Positions 44,450 through 52,647 of a stretch of DNA of 64,000 nucleotides are shown here, piece by piece. A program made the position numbers and the translations under genes. Location: positions 1-64,000 of the forward strand of contig NZ_CP063164.1 in NCBI RefSeq assembly GCF_014931715.1, in the 5' to 3' direction. The notes beneath the pieces are model-generated. The model was given only the letters and a program-made list of their open reading frames with translations, searched no databases and was not told the DNA's origin. The stretch comes from Sulfurovum indicum (lineage in GTDB: Bacteria; Campylobacterota; Campylobacteria; Campylobacterales; Sulfurovaceae). Positions within the stretch are counted from its first letter, which is position 1, and each line of letters opens with the position of its first letter.

Positions 44450-45525
44450 CAGTTGCTCTCCCCTGAAAAAAGCTGATAGCTAATATAGCCGCTTGTCAAT
44501 ACCTGTAAACTCGGAGTCAGCATATCCAGAAGTGTGTTCCAGTCCCCAAAAGTACTTTTGGGGACAAAAACAATATCATAAGGCTTAAGTCTGAAATCAG
44601 CTGCTTTCCCTTCCAGAACCTTTTCCAGGTCTACAAGATAGACCGTAGGATCGTTTAGATATCCGCGGATGACCGCTATCTTGTTGATGTTGGCTGTATC
44701 TTTGTATCCGCCGGTATATACGATAGCCTGGCTGAGTGTCATATTCTCTTTGTATCCGTAATAGCCGCTTGTTTTGAGTTCTCCAAGCAAATATATCTCC
44801 GTATTCAGTGCAGACGGTATATAGATATAGTCTTTGTCTTTCAGCGGTATGTTGTGTAGCGGATTTCCTTTACGGACAAGTTCGATGAAGTTGACCGGCA
44901 GCACCTTGTCCCCTCTGCGGATAAAAGCGTGCTCCAGATCAGCCAGTTCAATGGTGTTGTCCCTGAAAACACCGATGGAAAGTCCGCCGGCTTCTGCTAT
45001 CGTATCAAGTACTCTGGAGTTCTCATGAAGCATATAGTTGCCCGGTTTGTTTATCTTCCCAAGGATCGTATAGGTTTGTGCCCTGAATTGTGAAGGGATA
45101 AGAGATACGATCGGTTTCTTCATGTATTGTTGCATTTTTTGGGATATTTTTTTCATAGCATGGTTGATGCTCAACCCGGAGACCTTTACATCCCCTACCA
45201 TCGGAGCGGTCAGTGTACCGTCTGGTTTAACGACACCATTTTTTATTGTAAGCTCAGGTTCTCCGTAAATAGAGATGTCAAACCTGTCTCCCGAACCGAT
45301 CCTGTAAGGAGTAACATTGTTTGCTTGAAGTTTTTTCAGTTCACGTTCTATCTCTTTTTTGTTTTTGCTTTTGCGCAACAGAGTGTGTTGCGTTAAGACA
45401 GTTTTGGAAATGGTTGTATTGGCGTCATGTATAACCGGGCTGGGTGAAGGGTGCGATATGCAGCCCTGTAAAACGATAAGCATCAATGCCAAAGAGCTAA
45501 TAAATATAATATTTGCGGGTTTCAC
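44449..45525 (-). CDS. Outer-membrane polysaccharide export lipoprotein (Wza-type)
   Basis: A 358-residue protein with lipobox (VLQGC, Cys near 22), then the polysaccharide export domain (RIGSGDRFDISIYGEPEL and TVKPDGTL-like block) and two SLBB domains (ILGKINKPGNYML and LLGELKTSGYYGY). It forms the outer-membrane exit channel for the polymer. It overlaps the chain-length gene by 29 bp. Confidence 0.93.
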   Translation of the reverse strand: MKPANIIFISSLALMLIVLQGCISHPSPSPVIHDANTTISKTVLTQHTLLRKSKNKKEIERELKKLQANNVTPYRIGSGDRFDISIYGEPELTIKNGVVKPDGTLTAPMVGDVKVSGLSINHAMKKISQKMQQYMKKPIVSLIPSQFRAQTYTILGKINKPGNYMLHENSRVLDTIAEAGGLSIGVFRDNTIELADLEHAFIRRGDKVLPVNFIELVRKGNPLHNIPLKDKDYIYIPSALNTEIYLLGELKTSGYYGYKENMTLSQAIVYTGGYKDTANINKIAVIRGYLNDPTVYLVDLEKVLEGKAADFRLKPYDIVFVPKSTFGDWNTLLDMLTPSLQVLTSGYISYQLFSGESN

Positions 45526-47476
45526 TTATCACTCCTTTTATTTTATCAAGACTCTCCTCTTTAAGCTGGAGCAGGAACTCATGGATCACTTTTCGTTTTG
45601 AGGTCTTAAACTCCGTACAGAGCAAAAAGGTATCTGCCTGTTCAACGAACATAGGGACAAGGTGCTTGGCGTCATAATATGAAGGCAGGTCGATAATGAT
45701 GTAGTCATAATCAAACTCTCTTAATGCTTTAAAGACCTTCTCAATATGCTCTTTGTTCGGAATGAATATGGAATAGTTGTCCTTAAGATACCAGCATAAG
45801 GCATATACGTTTGTTTTTTCCTTGTGCGGTTTGAAGGTCTGGGGCTCCAGTGGAGAGATAAGGTCTATTTCATTGATGCCGTTCTTTGTACAAGGGACAT
45901 AGGAGGCGGAGATATGGAGCACTTTATGTTTTTGATAGATAAGGTGTTCCATAAGCATATCGGTAATATGCCCTGGATGTTTTGGTGTAGTATCTGCTCC
46001 GACTGTGATGATGTGCGGACGGTCTGTATCTTTGTTGATGATATTGTTCGCCAAAAATGAAAACACCTGTCTACTTTCACTTGAGAGGAGCTTTTCTTTT
46101 GGCAGTTGAACCACGTCTGTGATACCGAACCTTGTTTCAAGGTCAAATTTTGTTTTTATTCCGTTGTGTAAAAGCTCTCTTACAGTAATGATAAGAACAG
46201 AAAGGAATCCCCCAAGAAAAGCGAAAAGGATCACGATAACCTTTTTGTAGCTTGGTTTAGGGAACTTCGGAACCTTTGCAGGCTCGAAAAGTTTAAAGTC
46301 CTCCTTGCTTGACCCTATAGAGATCTTAAGATCGTACAGACGCTTTGAGATCAGATCAAGCTGTGAATGCGCTTCATCTTTGGCTCTTTTGAGTTTCAGG
46401 AACTCTTTATTCAGTGTTGTCAGGTATTCCAGCTTTTGTTTGACACCTTCGATCTGTCCTTTCAGTGCTTTTTGTATGTTCAGTGCCGTGGTATATTCGA
46501 TTTTTGTTTTTCCAAGTACTACACGCAGTTCGCTTTTTATCGGATTTGTTCCGTAGGTCACTTCATCGGGTTCGGCAGTCTTGTTTTCTTTAATGGTCTT
46601 CCTTATCTGCCTAAGCTCACTTTCAAGCATCTGGACCTTTGGATGTTCATCCGTGTAGACCTCTTTAAGCCTTTGCAGCTCTTTTTCTTTAAGCTCCAGC
46701 GTTTTTTTGTTGGCTGAACGGATCGCATAGCGGAGTTTTACTTCCTCCGGAATACCATGAAGCGAGTCTTCAATGGCTTTAATGGAAGTCTTATATGCGG
46801 TAATGTCGGTCTGGATCTGCAGTTTTTTTTGTTCCAGTTTGTTTAAAAGAGTATAGTTAATGGATATTTCACTTTCCAAAGAGGTGAGATTGTGTTCTTT
46901 CAGAAAAGCATTCATGGCCTCTTTTGTTTTATAGAACTCCTGCTCTTTTTTGATTTTGTTCTGGTTATAGTATTCATAGATACGTTCGATCGCAGCATTT
47001 TGCACCCTGTAGAAGTTGTCAATGAAGATCTGGCTTAAGGTATTCGCTCCCTTGGCAGCCAGCTTTTGATCGGGACTGGTAAAGATGATCTCGATGATAT
47101 CGGAGTTCCTCCCCCGTTTGATCTCAAACTGTGAATAGAGCTCTTCGGGAGTAGTACCGTTGAGATCAAGTCTTCGAATGAGTTCGATCAGGTTGGAGCG
47201 TGTACGTATAGTCTCTAAAGCCGTTTCGTAGTTAAAGTTCTGAAACTGGTAGGGGACATCGCTTGACTGGGATATCTGTTTGCTGTAACGTATGATCTTG
47301 CTTGTGGCACTCCATGATTTGGACTCTTTTTTGATGGCGATATAGGCACCAAGGGCAGCAAACAGGATGACAGTGACCAGGATATATAACAGCTTTTCAC
47401 GCAGTGCCGCAACAATACGCAGCGGCTCTATAAGAAAAAAATTCTCTTTGATACGTTTAGGCGTTTCTGTTTCCAC
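45497..47476 (-). CDS. Wzz/Wzc-like chain-length protein with degenerate kinase domain
   Basis: A 659-residue protein: N-terminal Wzz domain with helices near 30-47 and 400-420, periplasmic coiled coils between them, then a BY-kinase-like domain (about 450-650). The kinase domain has a Walker B-like block (YIIIDLPSYYD) but no Walker A: at the expected place stands VGADTTPKHPGHIT without GK(S/T). There is no C-terminal Tyr cluster beyond YYIY. So it probably sets chain length and joins Wza but cannot autophosphorylate as Wzc does. Confidence 0.85.
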   Translation of the reverse strand: METETPKRIKENFFLIEPLRIVAALREKLLYILVTVILFAALGAYIAIKKESKSWSATSKIIRYSKQISQSSDVPYQFQNFNYETALETIRTRSNLIELIRRLDLNGTTPEELYSQFEIKRGRNSDIIEIIFTSPDQKLAAKGANTLSQIFIDNFYRVQNAAIERIYEYYNQNKIKKEQEFYKTKEAMNAFLKEHNLTSLESEISINYTLLNKLEQKKLQIQTDITAYKTSIKAIEDSLHGIPEEVKLRYAIRSANKKTLELKEKELQRLKEVYTDEHPKVQMLESELRQIRKTIKENKTAEPDEVTYGTNPIKSELRVVLGKTKIEYTTALNIQKALKGQIEGVKQKLEYLTTLNKEFLKLKRAKDEAHSQLDLISKRLYDLKISIGSSKEDFKLFEPAKVPKFPKPSYKKVIVILFAFLGGFLSVLIITVRELLHNGIKTKFDLETRFGITDVVQLPKEKLLSSESRQVFSFLANNIINKDTDRPHIITVGADTTPKHPGHITDMLMEHLIYQKHKVLHISASYVPCTKNGINEIDLISPLEPQTFKPHKEKTNVYALCWYLKDNYSIFIPNKEHIEKVFKALREFDYDYIIIDLPSYYDAKHLVPMFVEQADTFLLCTEFKTSKRKVIHEFLLQLKEESLDKIKGVISETRKYYIY

Positions 47477-48606
47477 TATTGAGCAAGTTCCTTTTCCATG
47501 GTTTTTCGAATATCGGTGATGCTTGTGATCTCTTCACCGATCTTCTTGTTGCTTATCAGAAGAGCCTTGGAGGAGGGAGTATCCGGATGGTAGCCGTGCA
47601 TACCTGCGATCAGGTCTTTACCGAAGTAACTGGGATTGATCATAATGCCCGGATTCATCATAAAGAAAAGATCACCGAACTTTCCGTCCTCGAAAAAGGT
47701 TTTGAGCCTTCTGAGCTCTTCTTCGTCCAGGATGGAGCCGTTGTCGATCTCGTGAAGTTTACGTGTGATCATCTCTCGTGCCTTGTTATTTTTAAACCAG
47801 AAACGTGCCATACTTGAGTCGTACATCGCAATATAGTCTTTGCCGTATTCAAGGCCGAGTGCGTCGATATCGGCAATCAGGTCATATCCCTCTGTTACAT
47901 CTTCCATACCGTGGTCACTGAAGACATAGAGTGCTACATCATCATACTTCTTTCTGGCTTTGTCATAGACATTTCGGATCTCCCGATCAAGCCAGCGGAT
48001 CTTCTCTTCTACCTTTGGGCTTTGCGTACCATATTTGTGCAGTATTCCGTCAAGACTTGGAAGGTAAAGCCATGCAAATGCTGTATCACCCTCTTCTATA
48101 CTTTCGGTAACTGCCTGAAGGTTTCGCTCTTCAGGTTCCCTCCAGTCTGAAGCATGGTAGGGGATACTGTTCTGTACACAGTAGTCAAAGATCGTATCAA
48201 AAGGTGCACCCGGTACGAAGTAGTCTCTCTTTTCCGTAAAGTCAAAATAGCCGAGTTTGTCGAACGGAATGGAATAGAGCTGGAAATAGCCTGTATATCC
48301 GTAAGCTTTTTTAAGTGCTCTGCTTAATATGTTCCTTACTCTGAAACGGTCAAAGAAGGAGGGAAGGAAAGAAAGTACCTTCATCCACTTGAACGGAGAA
48401 TGGTCTGAGTAGTAAAAAAGTGAGGCCTGGCCATGTTCCTGCGGATATTTTCCTGAGAGGATAGAGGGCAGGCAGGTATTGGTAAATCCCAGTACTGACT
48501 GCAGCGGTTTTGCATCTGTCGCGATATCTTTCAGAAAGTAGGGGTGCTGTTTGTAGATCTCGTATCCGAATGCATCAATGAATACATATAGTGCAAGTTT
48601 TTTCAT
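47476..48606 (-). CDS. Alkaline phosphatase-superfamily phosphodiesterase/nucleotide pyrophosphatase-like
   Basis: A 376-residue protein of the type I phosphodiesterase/nucleotide pyrophosphatase group. The metal-binding Asp lies in VFIDAFGYE, the nucleophile Thr in FTNTCLPSILSGKYP, and the late metal sites in FSDHGMEDV and HGYHPDTPS. No signal peptide, so it works in the cytoplasm; its job in EPS synthesis (for example turnover of a nucleotide sugar or modification with a phospho-group) is unknown. First gene of the unit behind box 4; stop overlaps the Wzz-like start. Confidence 0.82.
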   Translation of the reverse strand: MKKLALYVFIDAFGYEIYKQHPYFLKDIATDAKPLQSVLGFTNTCLPSILSGKYPQEHGQASLFYYSDHSPFKWMKVLSFLPSFFDRFRVRNILSRALKKAYGYTGYFQLYSIPFDKLGYFDFTEKRDYFVPGAPFDTIFDYCVQNSIPYHASDWREPEERNLQAVTESIEEGDTAFAWLYLPSLDGILHKYGTQSPKVEEKIRWLDREIRNVYDKARKKYDDVALYVFSDHGMEDVTEGYDLIADIDALGLEYGKDYIAMYDSSMARFWFKNNKAREMITRKLHEIDNGSILDEEELRRLKTFFEDGKFGDLFFMMNPGIMINPSYFGKDLIAGMHGYHPDTPSSKALLISNKKIGEEITSITDIRKTMEKELAQ

Positions 48607-48628
48607 ATGCAGGCCTTTTTTTAACAGC

Positions 48629-48660
48629 AGTATAAAAGATATGATTGCAGATACTTTGCA
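48629..48660 (-). promoter_or_regulatory. EPS box 4 with -10
   Basis: Minus strand: TGCAAAGTATCTGCA (48646-48660), 11 bp, then TATACT (48629-48634). It drives the phosphodiesterase, Wzz-like, Wza, acyltransferase and Wzy genes. Its 15-bp box is identical to box 5 of the divergent unit. Confidence 0.8.
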
Positions 48661-48771
48661 TCTAGTTTATGTATCATATCATATTCTCCTTGCAATAGAG
48701 ACACTTTATGCAGAGCAAACCCTGAAAAACCCTTCCTGGACGGGAAGCATTTCCGTGATCTTCCGTAAATG

Positions 48772-48803
48772 TGCAAAGTATCTGCAACAATCTTATGTAC
48801 AAT
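48772..48803 (+). promoter_or_regulatory. EPS box 5 with -10
   Basis: Plus strand: TGCAAAGTATCTGCA (48772-48786), 11 bp, then TACAAT (48798-48803). It drives the double glycosyltransferase and phosphomannomutase genes. Box 4, on the other strand, begins 111 bp upstream. Confidence 0.8.
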
Positions 48804-48833
48804 ACGTCAAAATCAGAGAGAAAAAGGCATAAG

Positions 48834-51194
48834 ATGAAAAATCTATTATATATAGATAGAGCATTTGTCGATGCAATAGGCGGAGACAAGAACAGAAGCA
48901 GGTATCTGTACCGGACATTGCAGAAATATACCAATGTCTATACCTGTATTATCAAGGAGGCTTCCGAATGTAAAGAAGAGAATGCTTCGCTGGAGCTGCC
49001 TGTAGCTCAAAAGGGAAGCCGGTTGCTGCCGGATGCGATTGCAGGATTCTCGGAAGAGTCGAAAGAGAGATTTGTTTCATTTATCAGGAAGCACGGTATC
49101 AGTGTACTCTTCTTCCGTACGATCGCTTTTAGTCCGCTTGCTCTTTATGCACAAAAGAAGATCCCCGGTCTGGATATCATTATAGATGCCGACCTGATAT
49201 TGTCAAGACTGATGGATCAGGCATGGAAAAAGAACAGATCTTTCGCAGGCAGATATTATCTTATCGAGAAGATGAAGCTCTCACTGTTTGAAAAAAAACT
49301 CTATAAACACAAGTTTACTTTTCTGTTCTCCAATGAAGAGGAGTGCCGAAATATCAAAGACCGGAATACCGGATGTCAGGTCAAATATCTGCCAAATACA
49401 ACACATCTGCGCCCCAAACAGCCTGATTGTCCGGACAGCAGGGTCATTCTCTTTTACGGTGCAATGGATTCAACGGCCAACAGAGATGCCTACGCATATA
49501 TTCACGATACACTGTATGATGCGATAAAAGATGATCTGGAACAGAATGACTATGAGATACATGTTGTCGGAAAGGGGTGCGATGCCCTTGCACCTTCCCG
49601 ACACGAACGTATCAAGATACTCGGAAAGGTAGATTCGATAGAAGAGGTTATTTTGAAGAGTTCATTTGTACTTCTTCCTATCTACATCGCTTCAGGAACA
49701 AATACCCGTGTTATAGAAACGGCAATGGCCGGACGTGCACTGCTTACGACCCCTCTGGGTATGGAGGGGCTTTCAGGCCCCAAAGAGAGAGAGTATGTGG
49801 CATCAGATATGAATGATATGGCCGCAAAGATAAAAAGATTGATGCAGGATAGGGAGTATCGTATGGGAAATGCCCAAAAGCTTCAGGACTCCATCGTTTC
49901 TTCATTCTCCTATGAGAACTTTGAGAACAGGTTAAAAGAGATAGTGCAGGAACCAAACGGCAAAAAGGTATCTCTTGTGCATATTCCAAGACGTTTTACC
50001 CAAAAATCGTGGGGCGGTACAGAAACAGTTGTGATGAACAGTGCACACTACCTGAAGCCTATGGGATACGAGTCGGCTATCTATACCTCAAAAGCACTGG
50101 ACGGCAATGCCAAAGAAGAGATGGATCAGGTTCCAATCAGGCGTTTTGACTATTTCTATCCGTTTTTTGGTCTGAGTGAACAGCAAAAGAGAGCTTTTGA
50201 TGCCATCGGGGGCAATCTTTTCAGTTTTTCTCTTCTTTTTGCGCTTCTGCGTAAAAAGAAGATGGATATCATCCATCTTCATACGCTAAAACGAATGGGA
50301 GCCATAGCAAGAACTGTTGCAAAATGGAGGAATATCCCTTATGTGATCACACTTCACGGCGGCTATTTCAATATCGATACCGAAGAGACAAATCATCGTC
50401 AAGAACAGCTTCAGAACGGTTTTGAGTGGGGCAGGATACTTGGCTGGATATTTGGTTCACGCAAGGTCATGGATGATGCTGCCGCGATTATAACGCTTTC
50501 TCAGGAGGAGTATGACCGGGCGTATAAAAAATACGGCAGCAAGGTTCACTATCTTTCAAACGGTGTAAATGTTGAAAAGTTTTCAAAAGGTGACAAAACA
50601 GCTTTTAAAAAAGCATACAATATTCCTGAATCAAAAAAGATGGTACTTTGCAGTGCAAGGATCGATACACAAAAGAACCAGATGCTTCTTATGGAAGCAT
50701 TCAACAGGCTGGGAAAAGAGATGGATGATCTTCATCTTGTGTTTTTGGGGGCAGTGTCCGATGATGCATATTTTGAAACCCTGCAAGCCTATATAGAGGC
50801 AAACGGACTGGGTTCCAAAGTGACTTTTGTCAAAGATCTTACTCCAAAGGATCAGCTTCTTGTCGATGCATACAGAGGAGCCGAGATGCTTGTACTCCCT
50901 TCACGTCATGAACCGTTCGGCATGGTTATACTTGAAGCATGGTCTGCGGGAACCCCTGTTGTTGCTTCCCGTACCGGGGGAATTGCAAAGATCATTACGC
51001 ACGGTAGAAACGGTCTTCTCTTTGAGAACGGAAATGACGATGACCTGTATCTGCAGATGAAGACTCTGCTTGGAGATAAAACACTAAGAGAGGCACTGGT
51101 AAAGAGTGCCTGTGAAGATGTGGAACAGTATGACTGGAAAAGTGTTGCCGAAAACCTGGATTCAATATATGCAGATGTATTGAAAAATGGCTGA
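48834..51194 (+). CDS. Tandem (two-domain) glycosyltransferase fusion
   Basis: A 786-residue protein made of two GT-B glycosyltransferases. The first half (about 1-375) ends in a degenerate nucleotide site GTNTRVIETAMAGRALLTTPLG. The second half (about 385-786) starts LVHIPRRFTQKSWGGTE and has the GT4 site RHEPFGMVILEAWSAGTPVV. ATG at 48834 follows AAAAAGG. One protein thus probably adds two sugars. Its end overlaps the region before the phosphomannomutase start by design of the operon (22-bp gap). Confidence 0.88.
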   Translation: MKNLLYIDRAFVDAIGGDKNRSRYLYRTLQKYTNVYTCIIKEASECKEENASLELPVAQKGSRLLPDAIAGFSEESKERFVSFIRKHGISVLFFRTIAFSPLALYAQKKIPGLDIIIDADLILSRLMDQAWKKNRSFAGRYYLIEKMKLSLFEKKLYKHKFTFLFSNEEECRNIKDRNTGCQVKYLPNTTHLRPKQPDCPDSRVILFYGAMDSTANRDAYAYIHDTLYDAIKDDLEQNDYEIHVVGKGCDALAPSRHERIKILGKVDSIEEVILKSSFVLLPIYIASGTNTRVIETAMAGRALLTTPLGMEGLSGPKEREYVASDMNDMAAKIKRLMQDREYRMGNAQKLQDSIVSSFSYENFENRLKEIVQEPNGKKVSLVHIPRRFTQKSWGGTETVVMNSAHYLKPMGYESAIYTSKALDGNAKEEMDQVPIRRFDYFYPFFGLSEQQKRAFDAIGGNLFSFSLLFALLRKKKMDIIHLHTLKRMGAIARTVAKWRNIPYVITLHGGYFNIDTEETNHRQEQLQNGFEWGRILGWIFGSRKVMDDAAAIITLSQEEYDRAYKKYGSKVHYLSNGVNVEKFSKGDKTAFKKAYNIPESKKMVLCSARIDTQKNQMLLMEAFNRLGKEMDDLHLVFLGAVSDDAYFETLQAYIEANGLGSKVTFVKDLTPKDQLLVDAYRGAEMLVLPSRHEPFGMVILEAWSAGTPVVASRTGGIAKIITHGRNGLLFENGNDDDLYLQMKTLLGDKTLREALVKSACEDVEQYDWKSVAENLDSIYADVLKNG

Positions 51195-51216
51195 AAATAA
51201 TAAAAGGGAAAAGATA

Positions 51217-52599
51217 ATGAGAACGATTTTTAGAGAGTATGATATTCGTGGTGTTTTTGAAGAAGAACTGAATGAAAAAAGCGTTAAGCTGATCGGATAT
51301 TTCCTTGGTCGGAAGATCAGAAAACTGGGAGGTACAGTTGCTGTCGGTTATGATGCAAGAATACACTCTCCGGTATTAAGAGACTATTTAACCTCCGGTC
51401 TTAATCATGCAGGCTGTACAGTACTTGACATGGGCATGGTGGCAACGCCGGTGAATTACTTTTCAAACTATGTATCTCCTGTCAATGTTAAAATGCCTGT
51501 CAATGCTTCAATTATGATCACCGGGTCACACAATCCTGCAGAGTATAACGGTTTCAAGATAACACTTGACAAAAGTCCGTTCTTCGGTGAAGAGATCTAT
51601 GCTTTGGGTGATGAGGTCATCGCCAATGAAACAATAGATATTCCGGATAATACAGCACGGATACCCATAGATACAAGAACACAATATATAAACTATATGG
51701 TTGATTCGTTTTCACATCTGAAAGGCTTTTCGAAAAAGATCATTCTTGATGGAGGAAACGGTGTAGCGGGTACAGTTATCGGTGATATTTTTGATGCCCT
51801 GGAGTTTGATTATGAAGGGTTGTATCTCGAACCGGACGGAAACTTTCCCAATCATCATCCGGACCCTTCTGTCGAGGAGAACCTTCTGGATATCAGGCAG
51901 CTTCTGAACAGGAGGGGTGATATTGCCTTTGCCTATGACGGAGATGCAGACAGGATCGCTGTTTTGACCCGAAAATACAATATTAAAGGTGATCAGATGG
52001 CACTTTTGTATGCAATGAAGATGGAAAGCCCCACGGTCATTGGTGAAGTAAAGTGTTCGCAGGTCATGTATGATGAGCTTGAACGTCGCGGTGCCAAAGC
52101 CATTATGTATAAAACGGGGCACTCCAACCTCAAGGTAAAGATGAAGGAGACAGATGCGGACCTGGCATGTGAAGTAAGTGGACACATCTTCTTTAAACAC
52201 CGTTATTTTGGATATGATGATGCGATCTACGCTACACTTAGAATGATAGAACTTATCGCTGATGGAATTGACATCGATAAAGAGATAGAGGCTTTACCAC
52301 ATCTCTTCTCAACAGAAGAGATCAAAGTGGAGACAACAGAGAAAGAAAAATTTGCTGTCATTGACAGAATAAAAGAGTTACTTCAAAACCCACCTGCTGA
52401 TTTTCCGGCTATTGAAAATATCATTGATGTAGATGGTGTGCGTATAAATTTTGAAAAGGGATGGGGGCTGGTACGTGCCAGCAATACAACACCTGTACTG
52501 GTAACCAGGTTTGAAGCTTCGGATGAAACCTCGGTAGAAATATATAAAGAGAAGGTCAATGCACTGATTTCAGAGGCAAAAAGGAGCAGTTCCTCCTAA
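51217..52599 (+). CDS. Phosphomannomutase/phosphoglucomutase
   Basis: A 460-residue alpha-D-phosphohexomutase interconverting sugar-6- and sugar-1-phosphates, feeding ManC and the second nucleotidyltransferase. The start RTIFREYDIRG, the phosphoserine loop ITGSHNPAEYNGFK, the metal loop DGDADRIAV, the sugar loop (CEVSGH) and the phosphate-binding end RASNTTP are present. ATG at 51217 follows AAAAGGGAAAAG; the upstream start at 51187 overlaps the glycosyltransferase. manB/algC type. Confidence 0.94.
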   Translation: MRTIFREYDIRGVFEEELNEKSVKLIGYFLGRKIRKLGGTVAVGYDARIHSPVLRDYLTSGLNHAGCTVLDMGMVATPVNYFSNYVSPVNVKMPVNASIMITGSHNPAEYNGFKITLDKSPFFGEEIYALGDEVIANETIDIPDNTARIPIDTRTQYINYMVDSFSHLKGFSKKIILDGGNGVAGTVIGDIFDALEFDYEGLYLEPDGNFPNHHPDPSVEENLLDIRQLLNRRGDIAFAYDGDADRIAVLTRKYNIKGDQMALLYAMKMESPTVIGEVKCSQVMYDELERRGAKAIMYKTGHSNLKVKMKETDADLACEVSGHIFFKHRYFGYDDAIYATLRMIELIADGIDIDKEIEALPHLFSTEEIKVETTEKEKFAVIDRIKELLQNPPADFPAIENIIDVDGVRINFEKGWGLVRASNTTPVLVTRFEASDETSVEIYKEKVNALISEAKRSSSS

Positions 52600-52647
52600 A
52601 GAAGGAAGAAGGTGTTTCCTCCTCCCCTTTGTATGTTTCATGTTAAG

